Shown piece by piece: positions 6,059 to 12,823 of a DNA stretch of 27,161 nt (positions within the stretch are counted from its first letter, which is position 1; each line of letters starts with the position of its first letter). This DNA comes from DASQUK01 sp046726215. GTDB taxonomy: Bacteria > Actinomycetota > Acidimicrobiia > Acidimicrobiales > VFJN01. The notes beneath the pieces were generated by a model, which ran no database searches, was not told where the DNA came from, and saw only the letters and a program-made list of their open reading frames with translations. The position numbers and the translations under genes are program-made. Location of the stretch: the NCBI GenBank assembly GCA_046726215.1, contig JBKPAA010000069.1, positions 1 through 27,161 of the forward strand, in the 5' to 3' direction.

Positions 6059-7819
6059 TCAGCGATCCTCCCAGTGGTCGGCGGCCGTCGTCCCCGCCCG
6101 GCCCCGCCACCAGGCCGTTATGGAGGGCGGCGTGGCGTACGCGGCGGCTGCCGCCTCCAGGAACCGGTCGGCCGCCCCTGGCCACGGGGGACCGGCGGCG
6201 AGGTCCCGCACGGCGGCGGCCGCCTCGTCCCACGCGTCGCGGTCGGCCGGCAGCGGCAGGGCCAGGAGGTCGGGCCCGGCCACCTTCAGGGCGCCCCGGG
6301 CGAGAGCGGTGCCGGGGGCGCGCCCCAACAGCCATGCGGTGGCCGCCGGCGAGGCGACGGCCGCAGCCAGCCGCCACAGGTCGGCGGGGTCATGCGGCAC
6401 CACCGACACGACCGGGACCGAGGGGACCCACGAGCCGTCCGCATCGACCGCCGCCTCCCCGATCCGGGTCTGCGTGGCGACCACGAGCTTGGGGACCCGG
6501 GTGCGGGCCACCCACCGGCGGGCGGCCCGCGCACCGGCGCGGTCGAGCTCGGCGACGTCGACCGCGGGGGCCCGCCAGGTGCGCTTGGCGAAGCGGGCCG
6601 GTCGGCATCCCCAGGAGCAGCCCAGCCAGTCGATGAGCCCGCTTGTGATCAGGGGCGACATCGCCTCGGCGCCGACCACGTGCTCGCGGACGAGGGCGGC
6701 CAGGCCGTAGTACTCGTCCCGAAAGCCCGCGATCACGTCCGCGAGGTCGCCTATGGTGCCCGACGAGGTCGTCCGCACCCGCGGGATGCCGACCGCATCG
6801 GCGAAGCGCTCGGACCAGGCGTTGGCCTCGCCGTGTCGCCGTTGGGAACCGACCTCCAGGACCGGTGCGCAGACGCGGACCGACGCCGCGAACACCGGGC
6901 GTTCGTCGACCCAGATGTCGAGCAGCCGGGCTCGTTCGTCGACCGCGGAACGGACGGCGGCCGCGTCCCGGGCGCCCACCAGCGACTGGGGCTCGACCAG
7001 CGCCACCCGCCCACCGGCACGGGCCAGGTCGCACCCGACCAGGAGGAACAGCCACGCGGCGTCGGTGTAGGCCCGTACCGCCGGCCCGTAGCGCTCGCGG
7101 AGGCACGCCTGTTGCGGGGACGTGCGAGCGGTCGCCCGGCCCAGCTGGTTCTGGAACGGCGGGTTGCCCACGACCGCGTGAAAGCCGGCGGCGGGCCGGT
7201 CGGGCCACACGGTGCCGCCGTCGGCCAGGGCGTCGGCGGCCACCAGCCTGCCCGCCGGCGGCGCCTCCCCGGCCCACAGCGCCAGGGCTGCCTCCGCCGC
7301 CGCCAGGCCCACGGGATCGATGTCGGCCCCCCACAGCAGGTGGCGGACCACCCGGCGCCGGTCAGCGCCACGGCGATGCAGCCACCGGGCCGCGGCGACC
7401 AGGAAGGCGCCGCCGCCGCAGGCCGGATCGCAGACCGTGACCGCCGGCAGGGTCCCTAATCCCTCCAGTGCCCGCGCGACCAACCGATCCGCCAGCCAGC
7501 GGGGCGTGACGTGCAGCCCGTTGGCGCGCCGCCGGTCGGCACCGGTCGCCGCTTCGAGCGCGGCCGCCAGGTCGGCCCCCTGAGCGCCGGCATGCTCGAC
7601 GGCCGCGTCGCTGACCGCCGGACGGCCGCCCGCCAACGTCCACAGCCGCAGGGTGTCGGGCAGGCGTCGTCCGGTCGCCGCGGCCAGCCGCACGGCGGCC
7701 CCCGCGACGGCACATGCGCGTTCCCGATCGCCGGGGCCGCCGCACCCCGGGTCATGCCCGGGGCCATGGCCGTCGGTGTCGAGGGCCGGAGGCACCGGCA
7801 AACGATCTGCGTGCGTCAT
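6059..7819 (-). CDS. Orphan N6-adenine DNA methyltransferase with C-terminal target-recognition region
   Basis: A SAM-dependent DNA methyltransferase of the N6-adenine class. The ATG at 7819 gives MTHADRLPVPP and 586 residues; the frame continues further upstream but would overlap the divergent GNAT gene. After a helical N-terminal part comes NGLHVTPRWLADRLVARAL, typical just before the catalytic domain. Then follow motif I DPACGGGAFLVAA (SAM binding), GADIDPVGLAAAEAAL, and the catalytic motif IV NPPF in VVGNPPFQNQLG. The last 220 or so residues lack catalytic motifs and probably form the target-recognition domain. No restriction endonuclease or specificity subunit lies next to it, so it looks solitary. 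Many orphan enzymes of this kind act in epigenetic control or are remnants of restriction systems. The recognition sequence cannot be predicted. Confidence 0.85.
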   Translation of the reverse strand: MTHADRLPVPPALDTDGHGPGHDPGCGGPGDRERACAVAGAAVRLAAATGRRLPDTLRLWTLAGGRPAVSDAAVEHAGAQGADLAAALEAATGADRRRANGLHVTPRWLADRLVARALEGLGTLPAVTVCDPACGGGAFLVAAARWLHRRGADRRRVVRHLLWGADIDPVGLAAAEAALALWAGEAPPAGRLVAADALADGGTVWPDRPAAGFHAVVGNPPFQNQLGRATARTSPQQACLRERYGPAVRAYTDAAWLFLLVGCDLARAGGRVALVEPQSLVGARDAAAVRSAVDERARLLDIWVDERPVFAASVRVCAPVLEVGSQRRHGEANAWSERFADAVGIPRVRTTSSGTIGDLADVIAGFRDEYYGLAALVREHVVGAEAMSPLITSGLIDWLGCSWGCRPARFAKRTWRAPAVDVAELDRAGARAARRWVARTRVPKLVVATQTRIGEAAVDADGSWVPSVPVVSVVPHDPADLWRLAAAVASPAATAWLLGRAPGTALARGALKVAGPDLLALPLPADRDAWDEAAAAVRDLAAGPPWPGAADRFLEAAAAAYATPPSITAWWRGRAGTTAADHWEDR

Positions 7820-7893
7820 TGCCTCACGCTCGGGTGGTCGTCCGCCATCTCCTCGGGCGGGGGATCGTGACGTGGCATGTTCCGCGCCGACGG

Positions 7894-7899
7894 TACCGT
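7894..7899 (+). promoter_or_regulatory. -10-like box for the GNAT gene
   Basis: TACCGT ends seven bases before the GTG at 7907, the same geometry as at several other genes in the window. This supports GTG 7907 over ATG 7877 as the start. Confidence 0.4.
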
Positions 7900-7906
7900 C
7901 GATCGG

Positions 7907-8422
7907 GTGGCCGACGAGGACACCACCGTGCCGGACATCCCGCCCGAGGCGGGCATCACCGTCGAGCGGGTCGACGCCGCCGTCACGTACCCGTTGCGCC
8001 AGCGGGTCCTGCGGCCCGGGCGACCCCCTGGCGCCGCCCGCTTCTCGATCGACGACGACCCGTCCACCGCATCGTTTGCCGCCCGGACGACCGACGGCGA
8101 GGTGGTGGGCACGGCGGTGGTGTATCCCGAGCCCTGCCCGTGGATCCCCGACCGGCCGCACACGTGGCGGCTGCGGGGCATGGCCACCGCGCCCGAATGC
8201 CGCAGCCGGGGCACCGGCGCCCGGCTGCTGCGGGCGGCGCTTGTGCATGTAGCCGCGGCGGGCGGTGACCTCGTGTGGTGCAACGCCCGGGTCCCCGCCC
8301 GTGGGTTCTACGAGCGAGCCGGCTTCAAGGCGCACGGGGCGCCCTGGGACGAGCCCGAGATCGGGCCCCACATTGCCATGTGGCTCGATCTGGTTGGGGC
8401 CCCGCGGCCTCCGGGCCCGTAA
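7907..8422 (+). CDS. GNAT-family N-acetyltransferase
   Basis: A Gcn5-related acetyltransferase that would transfer acetyl from acetyl-CoA to an unknown amine. The core is clear: AARFSIDDDP...DGEVVGTAVVYPEP, then TWRLRGMATAPECRSRGTGARLLRAALVHVAAAGGDLVWCNARVPARGFYERAGF, which holds the acetyl-CoA pyrophosphate-binding RSRGTGA and the usual FYERAGF end. GTG 7907 (171 residues) is preferred because TACCGT lies seven bases upstream. ATG 7877 would add ten residues and has only a distant GGGGGA. The gene is divergent from the DNA methyltransferase. The Nudix gene begins 10 bases after its stop, so the two may act together. Confidence 0.88.
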   Translation: MADEDTTVPDIPPEAGITVERVDAAVTYPLRQRVLRPGRPPGAARFSIDDDPSTASFAARTTDGEVVGTAVVYPEPCPWIPDRPHTWRLRGMATAPECRSRGTGARLLRAALVHVAAAGGDLVWCNARVPARGFYERAGFKAHGAPWDEPEIGPHIAMWLDLVGAPRPPGP

Positions 8423-8425
8423 CCT
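8420..8425 (+). promoter_or_regulatory. -10-like box for the Nudix gene
   Basis: TAACCT overlaps the end of the GNAT stop codon and lies seven bases before the GTG at 8433. This fits an internal leaderless promoter, although read-through from the GNAT gene is equally possible. Confidence 0.35.
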
Positions 8426-8432
8426 CGATCCG

Positions 8433-8966
8433 GTGCGCTGGACGATCCACGGCGAGCGGCCCGTCTACGACTCGGATTGGCTCCGACTCGTCCTGGTGGA
8501 CGTCGAGGTGCCCGGCGGTGAGCGCTTCGACCATCACGTCGTGCGCTTCCCCCAGCCGGCGTCCGGAACGATCGTCCGCGACCCCGAGCGCGGGGTGCTG
8601 CTCATGTGGCGGCACCGCTTCATAACCGACACCTGGGGATGGGAGATCCCCGCGGGCCGCATAGAGCCGGGGGAGACGCCCGAGCAGGCCGCGGTACGGG
8701 AGACCATCGAGGAGACCGGGTGGCGCCCTGGTCCCCTTAGGCACCTGGGCGCCTACGCGCCCAACAACGGCTCGACCGACCAGGTCTTCCACCTGTTCAC
8801 GGCCGACGGGGGCACGCGAGTCGGCGAGCCCACCGACCGCAGCGAGAGCGAGCGGATCGAGTGGGTCGACCCCGACAAGGTCCGGTGGCTGATCGGCCAA
8901 GGCCAGGTGTACGACGGGATGTCGCTCACCGGGCTCCTCTGGGCCCTGGCGTTTTCAGAATTGTGA
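8433..8966 (+). CDS. Nudix hydrolase (ADP-ribose pyrophosphatase-like)
   Basis: Hydrolyses a nucleoside diphosphate linked to another moiety. The Nudix box is present as GRIEPGETPEQAAVRETIEETGW, matching G-x5-E-x7-RE-x2-EE-x-G with all metal-binding acidic residues. The N-terminal part (VRWTIHGERPVYDSDWLRLVLVDVEVPGGERFDHHVVRFP) resembles ADP-ribose pyrophosphatases. GTG 8433 is the start, because upstream in-frame sequence lies inside the GNAT gene. The length of 177 residues is normal. It follows the GNAT gene closely on the same strand and is convergent with the helicase gene. The substrate is unknown. Confidence 0.9.
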   Translation: MRWTIHGERPVYDSDWLRLVLVDVEVPGGERFDHHVVRFPQPASGTIVRDPERGVLLMWRHRFITDTWGWEIPAGRIEPGETPEQAAVRETIEETGWRPGPLRHLGAYAPNNGSTDQVFHLFTADGGTRVGEPTDRSESERIEWVDPDKVRWLIGQGQVYDGMSLTGLLWALAFSEL

Positions 8967-8969
8967 CGG

Positions 8970-8987
8970 GTCGGTCGTCAGACCGAC
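8970..8987. terminator. Short stem-loop after the Nudix gene
   Basis: GTCGGTC-GTCA-GACCGAC forms a perfect seven-bp stem with a four-base loop, directly after the Nudix stop and before the convergent helicase stop. It is a plausible terminator, but short and without a U-run. Confidence 0.5.
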
Positions 8988-9044
8988 GCCATCAGGGGCG
9001 GCGGTCGGGGTCGGGCTGGACTGTGACGAGCCGGTCGGGCCGGA

Positions 9045-10226
9045 TCAGGCCGCGCCCTCGCGGGCGGGGTTCCAGCCGGCGAGGTCGGCGAGCCGCTCGT
9101 CGTTCGAGAACATCTCGACGATGGGCTCGTCGAGGCCGAGCCGGCGCTTCACCCGCCGAATCTCGAGCTCCTCGTTCCACAGCACGAGGGTCACCGCCAG
9201 CCCCGGGGCGCCGGCGCGGGCAGTGCGGCCGGCCCGGTGCAGGTAGGTCTTGGGATCGGGCGGCGGGTCGTACTGGATGACGATGTCGAGCTCGTCGATG
9301 TCCAGGCCGCGGGCCGCCACGTCGGTCGCCACCAGCACGGCGAGCCTGCCCGCCGTGAACCGCTTCAGCGCCCGCTCCCGGACCTCCTGGCGGAGATCGC
9401 CGTGGATGGCCCGGGCGTCGACCCCGGCGTCGCCGAGTTGGCGCGCCACCCGGTCGGCCGCCCGCTTGGTGTTGACGAACACCAGGCAGCGGGTGCCGGA
9501 GCGGCTGATCGCGGCCGCCACCCGAGGCTTGTCCATCTCGTGGACCAGCAGGAAGCGGTGGGCCATCTCCTCGACCGTGTGAGTGGTCGAGCTCACCTCG
9601 TGGAACACCGGATCGCGTTGGTAGCGGTCGACGAGACCCTGGATGCCGCCGTCGAGCGTGGCCGAGAACAGCAACGTCTGGTGGCCGCGGGGGAAGTGGC
9701 GGAGGACCCACTCCACCTGCGGCAGGAAGCCCATGTCGGCCATGCGGTCGGCCTCGTCGATGACGACGTTGCCGACATCACCGAGGTCCGCGACGCCGCG
9801 GTCGATGAGATCGATGAGCCGGCCCGGGGTCGCCACGATGATCTCGGCCCCTTCCTCGAGGCCGGCGATCTGCTTGTGCATCTGGGCGCCGCCGTAGACG
9901 GTCACCAGGCGGAGGGATCGTGCCCGGAGGAGCGGGCGCAGCACGTTCGAGACCTGTATGGCCAGCTCGCGGGTCGGCACGAGGACCAGCCCGGTCGGGC
10001 ACTTGGGAGACGCCGGTGCCACGCGTTCGACGAGGGGAAGGCCGAACGCGAGTGTCTTGCCTGACCCCGTCTTGGCCTTGCCGCAAACGTCACGGCCGGC
10101 CAGGGCGTCAGGGATGCAGAGGCGCTGGACGGGAAACGGTGTCGAAATGCCCGCGTCGTCGAGCACCGCTACCAGATCGGGGGACACGCCCAGCGCCGAG
10201 AACGTCTCTTGTTCTTCGGTGCGCAT
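9045..10226 (-). CDS. DEAD-box RNA helicase
   Basis: An ATP-dependent RNA unwinding enzyme, expected to act on structured mRNA or ribosome assembly. All core motifs are visible: the Q-motif region FSALGVSPDLVAVLDDAGISTPFPVQ, Walker A AKTGSGKT at 51-58 (Lys replaces the common Gln of AQTGSGKT), PTRELA, TPGR, DEAD at 157-160, SAT at 188-190, ATDVAARGLDI and HRAGRTARAG. The length of 393 residues is a minimal helicase core with a very short tail, so there is no extra RNA-binding domain. The ATG at 10226 is chosen because the protein then begins a few residues before the Q-motif. TAGGAT lies 11 bases upstream on the same strand and could be a -10. The gene is convergent with the Nudix gene. Confidence 0.94.
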   Translation of the reverse strand: MRTEEQETFSALGVSPDLVAVLDDAGISTPFPVQRLCIPDALAGRDVCGKAKTGSGKTLAFGLPLVERVAPASPKCPTGLVLVPTRELAIQVSNVLRPLLRARSLRLVTVYGGAQMHKQIAGLEEGAEIIVATPGRLIDLIDRGVADLGDVGNVVIDEADRMADMGFLPQVEWVLRHFPRGHQTLLFSATLDGGIQGLVDRYQRDPVFHEVSSTTHTVEEMAHRFLLVHEMDKPRVAAAISRSGTRCLVFVNTKRAADRVARQLGDAGVDARAIHGDLRQEVRERALKRFTAGRLAVLVATDVAARGLDIDELDIVIQYDPPPDPKTYLHRAGRTARAGAPGLAVTLVLWNEELEIRRVKRRLGLDEPIVEMFSNDERLADLAGWNPAREGAA

Positions 10227-10296
10227 GGTCGGCGGACATCCTACCGGGCGGCACCTGGCTCGAGGCACATCCTCCGAGGTCGGCGGCGCCAACCGG

Positions 10297-10896
10297 TCAG
10301 GATGCGCGCACCCGGTGGTCGCCCTGGCTCAGATCGACGACCTCGACCGGCCGCGTGAACCCCCGGATCCGGTGGGCACCGAGGCGCCGGCCGGCCAGGC
10401 CTTCACCGGCGGCGTCGTACAGCGACGCAGTGACCAGCAGCTGGTGGGGCTGGGCATCGTCGCAGAGGCGAGCTGCGAGGTTCACCGGACGTCCGATGTA
10501 GTCGTCGCCCTCGAACAGGATCACCCGCCCCGCGGCCACCCCGCCGCGCAGCGGCAGCGGGCAGCCCCGAAGGTCAAGGCCCTGCTCCATGCGGACCACG
10601 GCGTCGAGCATCGGTCGCGGCTCGGTCGAAACCAGCATGGCGCCGTCGCCCAGCCACTTGGCGACGCGCACGCCCCGCCATCCCGCCCGCTCGCGCACGA
10701 CCGCCCGAAAGGTCGACAGCGCCGCCACCGCCTCGCCCACGCCGCGCTCGTCGGTCAGCATCGTGAACCCGCACAGGTCGATGAACGCAAAGTTGCGGCG
10801 CACCAGCGCATCGGCGGCATCGGCGTCGAGGTCGGTCTGCACGACGTGCGATGGTAGGTGGCCGGGCTCCGCGACCGGTCGTGACAGCGGGCACAC
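10297..10896 (-). CDS. Stand-alone class III adenylate/guanylate cyclase domain protein
   Basis: A cyclase homology domain with essentially nothing else (199 residues). The key positions are present: metal-binding Asp40 in FIDLCGFT, Lys80 and Asp84 in KWLGDGAML, and the Asn139/Arg143 pair in VNLAARL. It may therefore be catalytically competent, presumably as a homodimer. No sensor, membrane or HAMP domain is seen, and it looks cytoplasmic. The start used is a GTG at 10896; a GTG at 10842 just before the domain is an alternative. The start lies 31 bases from the divergent serine hydrolase gene, so the two may share a control region. Another cyclase domain occurs in the large regulator starting at 18774. 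ATP or GTP as substrate cannot be assigned. Confidence 0.82.
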   Translation of the reverse strand: MCPLSRPVAEPGHLPSHVVQTDLDADAADALVRRNFAFIDLCGFTMLTDERGVGEAVAALSTFRAVVRERAGWRGVRVAKWLGDGAMLVSTEPRPMLDAVVRMEQGLDLRGCPLPLRGGVAAGRVILFEGDDYIGRPVNLAARLCDDAQPHQLLVTASLYDAAGEGLAGRRLGAHRIRGFTRPVEVVDLSQGDHRVRAS

Positions 10897-10912
10897 GGTC
10901 GCGGCCCGCCGG

Positions 10913-10918
10913 TAGCGT
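10913..10918 (+). promoter_or_regulatory. -10-like box for the serine hydrolase gene
   Basis: TAGCGT lies nine bases before the ATG at 10928 in the 31-base space between the divergent cyclase and hydrolase genes. No Shine-Dalgarno is visible, consistent with a leaderless or near-leaderless transcript. Confidence 0.4.
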
Positions 10919-10927
10919 GCCCATCCG

Positions 10928-11743
10928 ATGTCCGCCCTGGGCGCCCTGGACTCGTGGCCAGTAGCTCACGCCGCGGGAGCCGTCGTCGGGCCCGGCGGGC
11001 GGCTCGACGCCGCCGGCGACACCCGCTGGTCGACCCGGATCGCTTCGGTGACCAAGCCGCTCGTCGCCTACGCCTGCCTGGTGGCTCTCGAGGAGGGCAC
11101 GCTCCAGCTCGACCAGCCGGCCGGACCGCCGGGCAGCACCGTGCGGCACCTGCTTGCCCACGCCTCCGGCTTGCCGTTCGAGGGATCAAAGGCCATCGCC
11201 CCGCCCGGGCTGCGTCGCATCTACAGCAACACGGGCTTCGAACGACTGGGCGAGGGCCTGGCATCCGCCGCCGACATGCCGGTCGGGACCTATCTCGCCG
11301 AGGCGGTGCTGAGCCCGCTCGGCATGGGCGACACCGAGCTGCGGGGATCGCCGGCCCAGGGCGGCTGGTCGACGGTCGACGACCTGGCGCGGTTCGCCGG
11401 CGAGCTCCTGGAGCCGACGCTGGTGGCCCCGGCGACGCTGGGCGAGGCGACCAGCGAGCAGTTCCCGGGCCTCGCCGGCGTGGTGCCAGGGCTGGGCAGC
11501 TACGACCCCAATCCCTGGGGACTGGGATTCGAGATCAAGGGCGACAAGTCGCCGCACTGGACGGCGCCCGAGGGCTCGCCGCGCACATTCGGCCACTTCG
11601 GCGGTTCCGGAACGTTCCTGTGGGTCGATCCCGACGCCCGCCTGGCCTGTGTCGTCCTGACCGATCGCGAGTTCGGGGACTGGGCGCCGCCCCTGTGGTC
11701 GTCGCTGTCCTCGGCGGTGCTGGAGCGGCACTCCCAGGCGTGA
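10928..11743 (+). CDS. Serine hydrolase of the class C beta-lactamase/esterase (S12) type
   Basis: A penicillin-binding-protein-like fold with the three active-site elements: SVTK (Ser40, Lys43), YSN (Tyr99, Asn101) and HFGG at 223-226 in place of KTG. The family includes class C beta-lactamases, D-amino-acid peptidases and esterases. The length of 271 residues is short, and there is no signal peptide, so it probably acts in the cytoplasm and is more likely an esterase or peptidase than a resistance enzyme. The ATG at 10928 is used; it begins close to the first strand of the fold. The gene is divergent from the cyclase gene and closed by a 24-bp palindrome. Confidence 0.88.
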   Translation: MSALGALDSWPVAHAAGAVVGPGGRLDAAGDTRWSTRIASVTKPLVAYACLVALEEGTLQLDQPAGPPGSTVRHLLAHASGLPFEGSKAIAPPGLRRIYSNTGFERLGEGLASAADMPVGTYLAEAVLSPLGMGDTELRGSPAQGGWSTVDDLARFAGELLEPTLVAPATLGEATSEQFPGLAGVVPGLGSYDPNPWGLGFEIKGDKSPHWTAPEGSPRTFGHFGGSGTFLWVDPDARLACVVLTDREFGDWAPPLWSSLSSAVLERHSQA

Positions 11744-11755
11744 GACGCGTGGCGT

Positions 11756-11779
11756 CGCCCGCCCCGATCGGGGCGGGCG
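11756..11779. terminator. 24-bp perfect palindrome between convergent genes
   Basis: CGCCCGCCCC-GATC-GGGGCGGGCG folds into a ten-bp GC stem with a four-base loop. It lies 12 bases after the serine hydrolase stop and 29 before the stop of the convergent DUF4394 gene. It is a likely bidirectional terminator. Confidence 0.75.
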
Positions 11780-11808
11780 CTGCCGTGGCCGAGCGCCGGG
11801 CGCTCGGA

Positions 11809-12696
11809 TCAGCTCTGCTGGTTGACGGCCAGGCCGGTGACGGTGAGGCCGCTCAGGCGACGGCCGCCGATCCGGCCGATCTTGTTCGCCTCGCCCGTCG
11901 TCTCGTCGACCGTGTAGAGCGAGGGGCGCCCTGGGCGGTCGTTGGTGGTGAGATAGCCGACGTCGTTGGGACCGGCGATGTCCCAGCCGGTGTCCCGGCC
12001 GAGCCTGACGTCAAGCGGCTGGCACATGGTGAGCGTGCCGGCGTTCGGCGGGCTCTGGAGGCACACCTGGTTCTGGGCGCGATCCAGGACGTACAGCTGC
12101 ACCGAGCTGGCGGCCGGCTGGGTGAAGCTGAACGTTGACTTGGTGTAGGCGGCACCCACGACCTCCGGCATCCCGGGGTTGAGGTTGCCGTCCACCCCGA
12201 GCACCGTGCCGGCGTCGGGCGAGAGGCGCAGGTTCTGCCGGGCGTCCGACACGACGCGGATGGCGTCGGGCGCGGGGTTGAAGTCGATCCCGAACTTGGT
12301 GCCGTTCAGACCGGGCGTGAACGGGACGTCCGTCGGAGGTGTCCCCGGGGCCACGTTCTCGGCGACGGCGATCGCCGTTTGCGGGTTGACGCGGTAGACG
12401 ACGCTGTTGGAACCGACGCCGTAGAGGTCACCGGTCTTGGGGCGGAAGTCGATACCCACCAGCGACACGCCGGTCGGCAGACCAGTGATGTTGCGGATGG
12501 AGAGGAGCTCACCCGGCCTGCGCACGTTGAAGCTGATCAGCTGGTTCTGATCGGTCGTGATGTACGCCGTCAGGCGGTCGGGCTTGAGGTCAGGGTCGCC
12601 CTGCGTCTGCGAAGCGGCCGATGCTCCGGCGCCGAGGGCGAGCGACAGGCCGACCGCCACGGCGGCGGCCCGGCGCAGAAGGGTGGTGGTCCTCAC
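11809..12696 (-). CDS. Secreted DUF4394-type protein
   Basis: A secreted protein of unknown function. The GTG at 12696 is fixed by an excellent AAGGAGG site seven bases upstream. The signal peptide is RTTTLLRRAAAVAVGLSLALGAGASAASQ, with cleavage probably near residues 27-29. The mature part is a repeat-like beta-rich sequence resembling DUF4394 proteins: LTAYITTDQNQLISFNVRRPGELLSIRNITGLPTGVSLVGIDFRPKTGDLYGVGSNSVVYRVNPQTA, and later KFGIDFNPAPDAIRVVSDARQNLRLSPDAG. These are thought to form propeller-like folds. Only two Cys (VCLQ...TMCQ) are present in the mature part and could form a disulfide. It stands alone on the minus strand, downstream of the acyl-CoA dehydrogenase after 127 bases. Its strong ribosome site is unusual for this window and suggests high expression. 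Confidence 0.82.
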   Translation of the reverse strand: MRTTTLLRRAAAVAVGLSLALGAGASAASQTQGDPDLKPDRLTAYITTDQNQLISFNVRRPGELLSIRNITGLPTGVSLVGIDFRPKTGDLYGVGSNSVVYRVNPQTAIAVAENVAPGTPPTDVPFTPGLNGTKFGIDFNPAPDAIRVVSDARQNLRLSPDAGTVLGVDGNLNPGMPEVVGAAYTKSTFSFTQPAASSVQLYVLDRAQNQVCLQSPPNAGTLTMCQPLDVRLGRDTGWDIAGPNDVGYLTTNDRPGRPSLYTVDETTGEANKIGRIGGRRLSGLTVTGLAVNQQS

Positions 12697-12823
12697 AAAG
12701 GATCCTCCTTGGGCGTGGGTGAGTGACACCCGCACTTCGGAGCACCGTCGCGGGACGGATGAGCGCGGCGGACCGGCGAGGCACGCCCCGATCAGCGCGT
12801 GTCTCGAGGGAATCGCCGACCCG

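Noticed and set aside
5993..7459. Plus-strand open frame of 488 codons
   Set aside because: Antisense to the DNA methyltransferase; composition typical of shadow frames.
7820..8371. Upstream extension of the DNA methyltransferase
   Set aside because: It would be antisense to the whole GNAT gene, and its sequence has no methyltransferase character.
10954..12138. Plus-strand open frame of 394 codons
   Set aside because: It shifts frame over the serine hydrolase and runs antisense into the DUF4394 gene; Arg-rich shadow translation.
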